Positions 11,724 to 22,740 of a stretch of 64,000 nt of DNA are shown one piece after another. The stretch spans positions 304,535,456 to 304,599,455 of the forward strand of contig CM060922.1 in NCBI GenBank assembly GCA_030737875.1. Reading direction: 5' to 3'. The DNA is from Allium sativum. Taxonomy: Eukaryota > Streptophyta > Magnoliopsida > Asparagales > Amaryllidaceae. Every line of letters begins with the position of its first letter. Positions within the stretch are counted from its first letter, which is position 1. The position numbers were made by a program, and so were the translations under genes. Below the pieces are notes generated by a model. The model made no database searches and was not told the origin of the DNA. It saw nothing but the letters and a program-made list of their open reading frames with translations.

Positions 11724-11915
11724 ACGATCAAGTCGGACCGTATTAAATAGAAATCCATGATCTCTTGAGATCGTATTAGTTAGAAATCCATTGAAGACAT
11801 CGATCCCTGAGATCGTAACAGAATAGAAAACCGACGATCGAGGAGATCATATAGTTGAAGTCTGACTGTCGTTGAGACCGTATTAGAATGGAAATCTGAC
11901 GATCGCCGAGATCTT
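11724..11915. repeat. Hairpin repeat array of G1, GATC family
   Basis: Six short hairpins follow one another: 11724-11741, 11758-11773, 11801-11815, 11834-11850, 11866-11880 and 11899-11915. The common form is ACGATC, a 5-6-base loop usually ending GA, then GATCGT. Linkers resemble TATTAGAATAGAAATCC. Stem bases differ from copy to copy but mostly still pair. They lie between gag and the polypurine tract, outside coding sequence. Confidence 0.7.
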
Positions 11916-12261
11916 ATTTAGAATGGACGTTCGGGTCCGGGATGCTTAAGATCCAGAAAGTAAAGAGTCATGAGCTTGTTGAGTCTTGCCGAAGCAAATA
12001 TATACCTGCAAAATAGGGTTTTGCACTTGGCGGACCAATTGTTGTAATGTTATGTGTATGGAGGGCCAGGTTGTTAAGGTTCCTATGACGAGAGGGTTGC
12101 GATAAGGAACTCCCGTGCTTGGCGGACCAAGTCAGGTTGTTCTTATGTTTGGCAAACTTATTCGTGGAATCTTAACAACCGATGGGCCAGAATTTTGGGG
12201 GAAGCCGTGGACCAGAGTCCGAAGATAAGAACCAGAGTTTAAAGTTCACACCCGACTGATC

Positions 12262-12278
12262 GGGGGGGGGGGGGGGGG
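12262..12278 (+). repeat. Run of 17 G
   Basis: A pure G run inside the non-coding part of G1. A run of the same length lies at 31728-31744 in Y1. Assembly or sequencing length error is possible at such runs. Confidence 0.9.
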
Positions 12279-12294
12279 ACCGGAATCTGGGACT

Positions 12295-12390
12295 ATATTT
12301 ATACTAGACCGGTCCAGTGTGGGATGATATTTATACCGGACTGGTCCAGTGTGGAATCATATTTATACTGGACTGGTCCAGTGTGAGCCA
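12295..12390. repeat. Three 32-bp tandem repeats with a hairpin core
   Basis: Units 12295-12326, 12327-12358 and 12359-12390 start ATATTTATAC. The core in unit 3 is CTGGAC-TG-GTCCAG, a 6-bp inverted repeat; unit 1 carries GACCGGTC at the same place. Confidence 0.85.
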
Positions 12391-12619
12391 AAGCTTGAAA
12401 GTAGCATTTTATTACTTCCACACGAGTACAACGGTCGTTAGTCCAACCCCGAACACGACTAGATACCACTAGTCGGTTCTGTGCGTGTGGGCCGACGGTG
12501 CCACTTTGATTACATAGATAATGAAACAAGCAAAAAAGGGGCAGAAGCCACCCACAACAAAAACAACAAAAGATGTTGGACCGTGCTCCGGGAAAGCCAT
12601 GGAGGTTCGCTGAGCAGGA

Positions 12620-14300
12620 TTAGTTAATGATTAAGCCCTGGGTGTGACCAGTCCTACCCTTATCTTGAGATGTTGTAGGGGGTAGCGCCGGCGGTGCAGC
12701 CGTGGTAAATGGATTCAGGACGTATCGCTGTAGCTCGCCATGCCTGATGCGAACTTCAACGTGATCGTGGAACACCGTGCAGTGATCAATGTCATGACCC
12801 GATAACTTATGAAAGAGGCAGTATTTGTTGGAGGTTGCTTGCTGCGGATTCGGGTATCTCCTGGTAGGCTTCGGGAAAGGCGCAGTCTCTTGCATGTCGA
12901 GGTAGATCCTTTCAAGCTTTGGTTGAGCTCGGTGTGTACTAGGAACTTTAACTCGAAGTGAGGCCGTGAGTTTTGGTTGTCCCAAGTCTTACCCTTGCCT
13001 TTGTCAAGGGCAGATGGCCCAAAGTCTGTTGTGGAGTTGGCTCGTTGGACGGGCTTCTCATCACGGGTGTCTTCCTCCCTCAGAAATCTTTCGGCCTTGA
13101 AGTAGAATTCAGCGAGATCCCTCTGCGAGTCCCGTCGCAGTGGGACCTTGAAGTTGGTTTTGTCAAGAATGTCGGTGATAGCGGCTTACAAGACCATGAA
13201 TGGATTAGGCCTGTCGACAGAGGCCACCGCCATGTTGAATTGTTCTTGGAACTTACACATAGTTTCGCTTATTTTATGCTTGACAGACGTCAAGGTCATG
13301 ACGTTTCTCGGTTAAGCGATGTGGACTCTAAACTGCTCGATGAATTTTGTGACCAAAGCATTCCAGCTGTTAGCTAAATCTGGTTCTAACTATCTGAACC
13401 ATAGAGTAGCTATGTCGGTAAGGTAGAGAGGGAAGCACTTGGCCATGACGCCTTACGAGGCTGAGGGTACTTCCATGTGGTGCATATAGCGCATGAGGTG
13501 AACACTAGGGTCTTTCCTACCATCAAAAGGTTCTAACACCGGTAGCGTGAAGTCCGGTCTGAAAAGTCCTGATGTCTGGAATGAAGGGGCTGCGAGTAAC
13601 GCAGTCCAAGCATGCATGAGGTGCCCCGCCACGGCGTAGCGTCAGATGACATCGTCGACTTGGCTTTCATTGCCCAAGCCAAGAAATGAGTTCAGATTAG
13701 GTAAATCGACGTCGATGCCCCCAGCATCAAGTCCAAAGTTAGCGAAAGGTCGAGTGCCAAGTAGAATGTCCAACTCGATCCTAGCCTGAGGTGCCTGGGG
13801 GGGGGGCCACAAATCCAAGATTAGGAGGAGTTCCCATGTCCAAAGTTGCATGCACTGGCACTTGAGTGGCATTTTCAACACCTAGTACTAAAGCTTGGTT
13901 GGCTACAATCTGAGTTGAATTCCGAATGGGTTAGGGGTGTTTCCTCGAGCCTAGAAGATTCGGTAGTTATCTGTGGATTGGTGTCGGTGCGGGATTGTTC
14001 TTCGAGAATTGCCCCTAAGTCCTGAGCTAAGCCTTGCGGAACACTAACACTGGTTCCAACAAGATTTCCTTGGCCCGACTGCCGTGTAAACCCTTCGAGT
14101 CTGGTGAGAAGAGTGGCCATGGAGACCTCTTGGCGATGGAATTGTTCTTCCTGTTGTTCCAGGCGGGAGGTAAGATCTTTGACGACTCTGTCGATGTCGT
14201 CTCATGTGACATAGTTGGATGGGTTTCCGGACGTGGAAAGTTCTTGTTCTTCCTCGACACCTGCTCCTTCCGAGCGAATTACTTGTTTTCACTTAACCAT
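12620..14300 (-). pseudogene. gag: G1 Gag, Tat-like, broken
   Basis: Gag of the element, the particle-forming protein and the only protein it encodes. The start matching that of G2 is the ATG at 14300, which reads MVK and then a TGA stop at the fourth codon; in the same frame a Glu-rich N-terminal part continues to about 13875. The central Gag fold is recognisable near 13530-13050 (VHLMRYMHH, then VMAKCFPLYLTDIATLWF) but crosses stops and frameshifts. The C-terminal part is open at 12620-12985 and has a CX2HX4HX4C-like knuckle (CLFHKLSGHDIDHC) followed by GELQRYV, the arrangement of Tat-branch Gags. It aligns in order with the G2 Gag. Not translatable as one protein. Confidence 0.85.
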
Positions 14301-14411
14301 GTCAGGAAGAGAGTGAAGTTCTTTTCCAAAAGAAAGTTGGAGTTGAATTTCAAAATCTGAGGACCAATGCCGGGAATCAAAGCTGAAGCAGAAGTCAAAG
14401 TTGTTCTCCCC

Positions 14412-14429
14412 CTTCCTGGTGCGCCAAAA
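14412..14429 (-). other. Primer-binding site of G1
   Basis: Minus strand TTTTGGCGCACCAGGAAG directly next to the 5' LTR. It begins like the TGGCGC primer-binding sites of Tat and Athila elements, which fits the Gag. The exact tRNA is not determined here. Confidence 0.75.
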
Positions 14430-15600
14430 TGTTGACGTGGGAAATTGCCGTGGACTCAACGCACGCCAACAACCGAAGAAATGTGTGGTATGAATATAGT
14501 AATCCAGAGATGAAATAAAGAAAATGCGGGAGACATAACTTTTTATAGTGGTTCGGCAATAACACCTACATCCACTTCATAGTAATTATTTGTCATGTGT
14601 TTGTTGATTACAACATTGTACAAGTTCGGACAATGCTTAAGTACAAAGCATTACAATAAAATAACAAAAAGATTGTAAATTCTAAACTTTGACTAAAATG
14701 TCCTTCTTCTTCTTTGTTGAGTGAAAGAGGCGTTGAGTTGGTAAACTATGTCCAATTTTAGCTTCAACGTCCAAGAAGTCCAAAACAGTCCAAAAGCGGT
14801 GTAATTATGCTTGCGGATGTCCAAGGGTTGATGGAAAACGTTTGTGTAATGTTTTAATGGTCCACGCCATGTCGAATGGCCATGGAGAAAAAGGCGGCTT
14901 CCATTAATGATGTTGTTGGAGCTCTAGAGGTCCAAAATTTCAAGGGAAAAAGATCTAAATGAAGGCCAAACCTTGGGGTATTTATAGGTAAAGGTTGGCA
15001 GTGGAGTAGGTAGGAATTGGGGACCATGTAGCCGAAATTTGTATCCCATAAGAGGCCAAGAACAGGAATTTTGTATCCCTCTGGTAAAGGACACGAAATT
15101 CGTTTCCCTTTGGTAAGAGACACGAATTTTCGTATTCCCCGAGGGATACGAAAATTCGTGTCCTTCCAGGGGATATGAAAGAGACGAAAGATTGAGGGGT
15201 TCAAAATGATGATTTAGGGGATGCGAAATCCTTGTGTGTGATGAGGGAGTGGAAAAGCACCTAGGCCGCGGGATTCGAGGTGTTGGGATTCGAAATCTTG
15301 AAGTTAACTGACATGCGTTCGCGGAAACGGATGTAACTTTCAAACCGTAAGTCTGTTTTGGTCAAACAAAAGTTTTACATGAAACTAATTCAGAGGTCTA
15401 CAAGAATTACCCTAAGAAGCACCGTAATTGATGTTTTCGGGCCCAAAAGTGGTCATCTGAGGGGGTTTTAAGTCATTTTTATGTTCTTGATGTGACTTCG
15501 ACTAAATCACATTGTGTTTTCTGACGATGCTTCTGACGCTTGAACGCATTGCTAGTTGAAAAATGACATGTGACAACTTTGAAAAAAAATCTTATCAACA
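14430..15600 (-). repeat. 5' LTR of G1
   Basis: TG...CA ended 1171-bp block. TATAAATA on the minus strand at 14979-14986 is the likely promoter. The alternating palindrome array lies upstream of it at 15036-15180, so it sits in U3 and would precede the transcript start in this copy. Confidence 0.9.
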
Positions 15601-15605
15601 AGAAT

Positions 15606-16984
15606 CTATTTGGCATAACGTAGCTGTAGAAATCTGCCATATGATATAACGGGGATATGACGAGATAATAATAGAGCATTAAGTGCATAGGTACAAACAT
15701 GCTTGAGCATCATAAGAACGTCTCTGATTACATGCAAGCATTATTTGGACATGTCCGAATACATTTGAATGTTATTTGAACTAGTTGAGGTAGCACTAAT
15801 TTCCGTACTTGTTCACTAATTTCTGAACTTATCCATACGTGTTTGAACTTAATCCAAACCAATGCATACACATCCGAACTTTGTTCAGATACAATATAGT
15901 ATTATCTTCACATGTTCGAGTAAAGTCAAACATGCTCAATTGCATTTAAACATCATTTGAACACATCCAAATATTTTTCATGATCGTTATATTTCTCACT
16001 ATCATCCATACTTCTTCACATTGTGAATCATCCAAACACATATAAACACATTAGAATACCATTTCAACACTTTTAAGCAACGTTTATACCCATCAAAAAT
16101 GTGGTTATTCGTATTGAACCTTCCCAGACATATTCATATACATTCGATAGTCGTTTTAACCATCTGAGATCGTTTATATACAAACTAGTGCTATTTTTAT
16201 GCCATCAAAAATCAACCAAACATACTGATGAATTTGAAAATAACATCGTTCAATTATCGTGTAATCATATCTAAATATCGTGAAAGAACTGCCGAATATC
16301 CACAGTTGAATATTTGATAGTTGAACATCATTCATATATGCTTGAAATTAGTTTTACATGTCAAATCATCTACTTTAGCTATTCAAACATCATTTGATAG
16401 ATTTGATTATAGTTTAAACTCATGCAAACTACAAAATATGGAACACCATTGGTGTTTAAGTATAAAATTATTAGAAAATGGCGAAACTTATAGAAGATGC
16501 TTGTGTTAAACTCAAGTATAAGCTATTAAAGGTACATCATAAATGGGTATATATCATAAATATGATTCATAATTCCATGTGCAAGCAGTTGTAATCATAG
16601 TCACTCTAACAAAGCTCCCAAAAGAGACGACTATCAGTTTTTTGATACAACCTCTTTAAAAAATTGACATGTGTACTATGTGCTAAAGAAGTACACATAT
16701 CAAGAATTAAAAAGTGTTCAAAATTTTGACATGTTGTGCAAATTGTGCAAATTTAAGGATGTTGTGCAAAAACTTTGATAAAACAACATTTTAAAAAGTT
16801 TATGTCATAAAATAGGAGTAAAACTTTGATATAGGAATTAGTAACACATGCTTTACACATCTGCTTTCACAACACACCAATTGTATAACAAACAATATTT
16901 TTTTATCCTTCAATATACATGGCAGAATTCAAGAATGGTGGTATCTATTAAGAGTGTGATGCAGATTAAGGATTTTAAAGCTAT
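15606..16984. other. AT-rich intergenic sequence with repeated short words
   Basis: No gene. Between about 15720 and 16450 words such as CATTTGAAC, CATCCGAAC and TTGAACAT recur many times on the plus strand without a fixed period; this looks like an old, eroded repeat. Confidence 0.4.
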
Positions 16985-18618
16985 ATTAACATTATGGAGG
17001 GGAAGGTAAACAGTGTTTACTAACATTTATGAATCTTTTCGAAATCTTTTGGAGTATGCTTTTAATTATGTACTTAATTATCACAACATCAATCAAAAAA
17101 ACAAATAGCAAATAAAGTAGATGCAGTAAAGTAAAAAGAAAGAGCATATTGTATTTACGCAGATTCAGAGTTACCGTACATTCAGTCTCGTATCACAATC
17201 AATTCAATTAAACTTCTTGATTTTAAGGCTTCAAAAGGAAATCTACCAGAATCTCAGGCCTTTGGACACAACCAACTTAGATTTCAGTCAAATAAGTCAC
17301 TCTCAATTGCTTTTCAGGTGTAATCAAATCCAACTTGATTTAGGGCCAACAAGTCACACTCCTATAATTTGTTTTATTTTACAAAGAATGCAAATTTGTA
17401 TCATTAAACCATGATTATAATTGCTCCTACAACTTAGAATTGCATTCTGATCTTGAGAGAATGATATATATTCAAATTAGAGTTGAATTGACTTTATTCA
17501 TTTTGAATTTTTGTAGAATATAGCTATAGATTTATTAGAAAATCAGAGTGACTAGAGAGGAGTGAAGAAATGGGAATTTTCTGCTATAAATTCATTTCTA
17601 GGAGAAGACTATTTATAAGAGTGCAGAGAAGTAGATGTTCACGAATGGATGTGGCAAAGAGACACTTTAATTCAAAGTTAAATTTTAAAAAAATTGGTAC
17701 CTATGTCGACATACCCTACACCACTATGTTGACATAAATGTAATACATTTAAAAATAATTTGTTTAAAAATGTTTTGAAAATAGAAAACTGTATACAATG
17801 ATTCAAAACTTTGTGAAACTATTCAAACAAAGTAAATATGTATTATAAACATAATAAAGGTTAAGAAAACTCATCAAAAATAATTTTAATGAATTCAAAC
17901 AAAACTGAAATATATATTCGAGTACAATATATTAAACTCAAAACATAAATATCAAAACAATAATATCAAATCATAACTATTAAGGCCAAAATGAAAATGT
18001 AAAGTATAATTAAAATTGAAGTATGAAGTATAATTTAAAATCAAAATATAAATGTGAAACCATATAGTATAAATATTAAAATCAGAAATATAAGTATAAT
18101 ATTAAAATCAAAACCGAAGCATTTGATATCAAAATCATTATTATAAAAAGTGTAAAATATTTCAAAAAAATATTAAAATTCGTTTTTGAATCTTCATACT
18201 TTGAAAATTGTTTTGAAATTTAAAAACTTGGAATAATTTGAAAAACACTCTATAAAAAGATATTAAAAATTAGGAACACTTTGAATTTTTTTTTGTTTTG
18301 TAAAAAAGATAGAGAGAGATGAGGTGAGTTCAACTAGAATTTAACATTTAACCTAAGACTCAAAAAGTTGTCTTGATCATTTTAAATTATTGAACTCTCA
18401 ATACTCACGAGTTTTATTCTCCGACTCTTGAATCCTCATATCAACATCAGTATGGGTCTTCTTACTTGATTTTGTACAATCTTCATTATCAACGCTTGTC
18501 TAATAACTTGTAGTATATGCAATATACATCTAGATAATCATTAGTACATGTGTAAAGCTATTTTATAGCATTACCTGTGGTTGTTATCATCAAATCTAAA
18601 TCATCCATGGTACTAACA
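16985..18618 (-). repeat. 3' LTR of the SIRE-like relic (lower end uncertain)
   Basis: The minus strand begins TGTTAGTACCATGG at 18618, right after a polypurine tract. The lower end is placed near 16985 because the minus strand there reads TTTACCTTCCCCTCCATAATG, similar to the pyrimidine-rich ends of such LTRs; this end is a guess within about 50 bases. Confidence 0.55.
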
Positions 18619-18635
18619 TTCTCCTATTTTTGATA
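18619..18635 (-). other. Polypurine tract of the SIRE-like relic
   Basis: Minus strand TATCAAAAATAGGAGAA. SIRE-like elements usually have CAAAAAGGGGGAGAA at this place. Confidence 0.65.
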
Positions 18636-19104
18636 ATGATAACCTTTTTATAAAATATATCTTAACTCCCCAAAATTTCAAAACTCTCATTTAGTCCGTG
18701 CATATTATATTTCTTCGCTACTTTGTTATTAACAAAAACTACAATTTTCCATAACTACTTTAATTAGTTGGTATGTATTTCTAATCCTTACCAATTCTTT
18801 CTCTTACTTTCCATAGATGTACTCCAAATATATAAAGTGTTTATACAATAGAAATGATAAGAATAATATATAAGAAATGATAAATGAAAATAATAATCAT
18901 TAACAGTAACTAAACTAAACTATATATTTATTTTTTATCAATTCATATGTACATTTACCTCAAACCAATCCCTATATTAAACTAATTCAATCCTGTTATG
19001 TACACAAGTATAGAAAGTAAATACACTCAAATCTAATAAAACTTTTTAATGATTGTGGACTTGTGAATGAGACAAAATGGATAATATAGACTAAAATTTT
19101 ATTT

Positions 19105-19440
19105 TTGTTCAATAAGGTTTCCATTCTTATCGAAGCAAACTTCACCTACACAATGGACTTCTTCATCTTTATTATCTTCTTCCATATCATCATCATCATA
19201 ATCTTCTTCTTTATCTTCCTTTTCTTCTTCCTCCTTGTCCCAAATAGGATTATGGATGACTATGTTTTATGATTCATCTTCAATGATGATTGGATTTATT
19301 GAAATTTCCAAAAGGTGTTTGCATAAATTCCCGAGAATCTTTCTTTGATGTTCTTGCTCTTTTGCTATTCTAATTTGCATCACTTATAACTTAGTTAACA
19401 TTTCAAAAGAATTTCTAATTTTCTCCTTCTATTTTTGTGA
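19105..19440 (-). pseudogene. Third (env-like position) coding remnant with acidic tail
   Basis: On the minus strand an open stretch reads with few stops: a part rich in charged residues (MQIRIAKEQEHQRKILGNLC), a stop, then NPIWDKEEEEKEDKEED and a run of four Asp, ending GEVCFDKNGNLIEQK and a TAA at about 19107. The plus strand shows it as a TCATCATCAT and CTTCTTC tract at 19176-19236. It lies between RNase H and the polypurine tract, where SIRE-like elements carry a third reading frame often called env-like. I do not recognise a domain and claim no function; it may simply be a low-complexity tail. Confidence 0.45.
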
Positions 19441-19769
19441 TCCTTTTCATGGTTGTGTGTTGTAATGGGCCACGAAAAACGGATGAGATAAAAAAGATTG
19501 AAGTTTGTAGTTATTTAAAGAGGAGGCAATGGCCTGAATTTTTTAGAAGTTTTCTATAGAGAAAATAAAGGGGATTTTGAAATAGTGAAATTTGTAAAAC
19601 CAAAAACTGATTTGGAAGGGAAATTTTAAAAACAAAATTTGTCGTTATATGCCAAAATAGGGAACCATGCTATGCTATGTCAAAATACATAGTTAATTTT
19701 TAAATACTGTTTTTAATATTAAATTTAAAATGAAGAATATACAATAAATTCTTTTCTTAATTCAATAAA

Positions 19770-21250
19770 TGATTATTGATTCAATGGTTTGGTTAATATA
19801 TCAACTATCTGGTTTTCAGTATAATCGATTCTAGACTTATAATTTCTTTATTATACCATCACTCAGGAAACAATGCCTAGCATTAATATGTTTAGTTCTG
19901 GCATTATGGGTCAGATTCCTAGACAGATTTATAATACTCATATTATAGCAGTAAATTGGTGATTTTGTGATGCTTATACCAAAATCTCTTAGAGTTTGTT
20001 GTATGTAAATAACTTGTGAACAATATAGAGCTATTGAAATAAATTCTGCTTTTGTTGTAGATAAAGATACAGTATTTTGCTTTTTGCTAAACCTACAGAC
20101 TAACGAGTGTCCCAAAAAGTGATAGGTTCCACTTATACTTTTTCGATCTGATTTACAATCCGCATAATCAACATAAATATATGAAATTAATCCTAACTTA
20201 TCGTTTTTTGATAAAAGAGCCCGTAATCTAATGTATTATTAATGTATCTTAATATTCTTATTACTTCATTTAAGTGTGATACCTTATGCTCAGATTGGTA
20301 CCTGGCATAAAGGCATAGACTATGCATTATATCAAGTCTACTTGAAGTTAATTACATAGAGTAGTGATCCAATTATTCCTCTATACAATTTTATATCAAC
20401 ATCTTTCGAATTTCCTTTTTAGTTCATTTATTGTCATAGTAGCAGAGTTTCCCTAGTATTTGACATTCCATATTTCTTTACAAAATCCTTAACATATTTT
20501 TCTTGATATATAGATATTCCATTATCTAATTGTTTATTTGAAATCCTAAAAAATAATGAAATTCTGCTACATCACTCATCTTAAATTCCTTAGTCATCAT
20601 TTCAAAAAATTATTTATCTAACTTATCATTTGTAAATTAAAAAAAATGCCATCTACATATATTTATATTAACTGGATATCTTTTTTATTCCTTTTAATAA
20701 ATGAAGTTATATCAATTTACCAATTTTGAAATTAGTTTGAAGTAAATAATATTTAAGTCTATCATACCAAGCACCAGAAGCTTGTTGGGACCATATAAAG
20801 CTTTCTTTAGTTTATATACATGGTTAGGTAATTTTTAATCTTTAAAAAGTGGGGATTCTCCACATATATATCTTCTATTACAAAGAAATTTAGAAACACA
20901 CTCTTGACTTCCATTAGACATAATTTTAAATTATTTATTACTTATGATTTTCGAAAGCAAGCAAGATTCTAATAGTTTCTAATTTTGACATGGGTGCAAA
21001 GGTTTCGTCATGGTCAATTCCTTCTTCATAACAATAACATTGCGCAACTAATCAAGCTTTATTTTTTTACAACTTCTCCTTGTTCATTCATTCTATTTCT
21101 TTACACACATAATCAGTTCCACTTATTAATTTGTTTTTTGGTCTTGGGGCAATTCCTGAATATCATTTTTGTAAATGGATCCAGTTCTTCTTGCATTGCA
21201 AGAATCCATGAATCATCCCCAGATGTTTCTGCTGGGTTTTTAGGTTTAAT
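19770..21250 (-). pseudogene. pol: Copia reverse transcriptase and RNase H remnant
   Basis: RNase H is clearest: the 19837-20115 frame has FSKKQNTVSLSTTKAEFISI followed by RDFGI and RTKHINARH, the end of a copia Pol. Higher up, on the minus strand, come a damaged catalytic motif (MYVDGIFF, near 20650) and, near 21230-20950, the N-terminal fingers region in shifted frames. YVDD has become YVDG, and stops and frameshifts are frequent. It is much more decayed than C1. Confidence 0.8.
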
Positions 21251-21521
21251 AGTTGATAAAAATGCAACATTACTTATTTTATTTGATTGGATTCTTGTTT
21301 TAGCAACACGTTTTATGCTTCATCTAATTAGCGGGTGTTTTGAGGAGAGGGTTAAATTGATGCTTTGGTGGCTCATAAATTACATACTTTCATGCATAAC
21401 ACTACATATACCATTATATTACCATCTTTGTTACATTAGGCATATTAATGTTGCTAAAGTCCCATCTTTACAAATAAATCGCCCTCATCTACTTCTCAAT
21501 AGATTTAACCTAATATATAAT

Positions 21522-22618
21522 TGTTAGACCAAAATCTGGGCCTAACACCCAAACGTAGATCACAGATCACAAAATGCAGAAAATAGTAAATAAAGAGGAG
21601 ACACATGAGGTTTTTATAGTGGTTCGGCTGTAGATGTAGCCTATGTCCACTTTATATCTTATTTTTATGCTGAAAGATTACAGGAATCATTTACATGAAA
21701 GCACATAATTCGTGTGTTAATTGAAATTACAAGAGATTATACACGTACTCCACGTGTTTATTGTATTGAGAGAGATGAGTTTATATGAATAATGGTGCAA
21801 AGTCCTTGCACTTTAGTAATGGTGGAAGTCGTGAAGAAGAATGGCCAAAAGTCCCTTGAAAATCCTTCAAATGGTGTATTTATAGCCGTTTCCTGATACC
21901 GGTTCGTGAGACACGTGGCGCGCATCCCAAAAATCTCGAAATGTTATGAAAAATGTCCAGAAATCCTCCCCAAGTCATCATATGACATGTGTAATAAGAT
22001 CCATGCAAGTTGGAGTGAAAATAGCCATCAGAATAGGTCAAAATCGAGTGCAGCGAGCACAGACCTAGGCGGTTCGTGACCATGCTATGCACCACGAACT
22101 TGGGTGACGAGCTGGAGTGGAGTGGCTGGATCTGACCATCACGAGCAGGTCGTGGTCCTAGGGGCAAGCTGGTGGAGGCCCCACGAGCCGAGTTAGGAGG
22201 CGAGCTGGTGGTGGCCCCACGAGCCGAGTTGGTTCACGAGCCGAGATGAGTCCCACGAGCCGGTCCATGATCCGAGCTAATGATGCTTCGTCGCTTCATC
22301 CGAGTGATTGTCAGTCGACACCAGATTACACCCATTCACGAAAACGTGCGTAACTTTCGAACCCTAGGTCCGTTTTAGCCAAACGAAAGCTCTACTTGAA
22401 GCTAATTCAGAGGGCTACAAGAGGTACAAAGAAAAGCTCCATAATTGATGTTTTCGGGCCCAAAAAAGGTCGTATGATAGGAGTTTCGGGCCAGTCTTTG
22501 TTGATGTTGCGATTTAAACCAAATCGCTCTGTGTCTTCTGACGTTGCTATCACCGCTTGAGCGCGTTACTATCCAGGAATTCCATGTGTGATAGCTTTTA
22601 CCAAAAAGTGTGTCAACA
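21522..22618 (-). repeat. 3' LTR of G2
   Basis: 1097 bp, TG at 21522 and CA at 22618. TATAAATA on the minus strand is at 21877-21884. Between 22139 and 22270 the word CACGAGCCGAG recurs, in part as roughly 33-bp repeats; the 5' LTR has the same at about 25610-25740. Confidence 0.9.
22139..22270. repeat. CACGAGCC repeats in G2 LTR
   Basis: CACGAGC occurs at 22139, 22182, 22219, 22235 and 22254, several times within GTGGCCCCACGAGCCGAGTT. The first copy forms a hairpin CACGA-GCAGG-TCGTG. The block is GC-rich in AT-rich surroundings and lies in U3, upstream of the TATA box in transcript direction. Confidence 0.7.
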
Positions 22619-22619
22619 A

Positions 22620-22634
22620 GTTTTCCCCCAGAAC
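22620..22634 (-). other. Polypurine tract of G2
   Basis: Minus strand GTTCTGGGGGAAAAC just before the 3' LTR, two bases from its end. Confidence 0.7.
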
Positions 22635-22740
22635 ATATCTTGCTGGTTGAAGGAAGATATGTTTTGGATAATCTGGGAAATCCATATCTGTACAGAGGTA
22701 AAGGTAAAAAAAATGTGCCACAACCTGGAAAGAGCCAAAT

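Larger units (their letters stand above)
10373..15600 (-). mobile_element. Gag-only LTR retrotransposon G1 (TR-GAG type, gypsy-like)
   Basis: The element reads on the minus strand: 5' LTR 14430-15600, primer-binding site, gag, a hairpin-rich stretch, polypurine tract, 3' LTR 10373-11597. A perfect 5-base duplication AGAAT flanks it (10368-10372 and 15601-15605). No protease, reverse transcriptase or integrase is found. Gag-only elements with LTRs are known in plants as TR-GAG; the Gag resembles that of the Tat branch of Ty3/gypsy. It must have used enzymes from another element. Its relative G2 lies at 21522-25835. Confidence 0.9.
16985..21500 (-). mobile_element. Decayed SIRE-like Ty1/copia element, minus strand
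   Basis: Read on the minus strand the order is reverse transcriptase (about 21250-20150), RNase H (20115-19770), a third coding remnant (19440-19105), a polypurine tract (18635-18619) and a 3' LTR from 18618 down. The third coding region after pol and the LTR start TGTTAGTACCATGG followed by TTTGATGATAACAACC fit SIRE-like elements. The 5' half is missing: element G2 starts at 21522. No target-site duplication can be assigned; the lower LTR end is approximate. Confidence 0.75.

Noticed and set aside
12973..13377. 134-codon plus-strand frame
   Set aside because: It is the opposite strand of the G1 Gag central region.
14854..15343. Minus-strand frames of 116 and 139 codons
   Set aside because: They fall in the palindrome array and U3 of the G1 LTR; repeated GIRKF and IPRG-like phrases come from the repeat, not from a gene.
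20985..21527. 180-codon plus-strand frame
   Set aside because: Opposite strand of the decayed copia reverse transcriptase; composition is typical of AT-rich chance frames.
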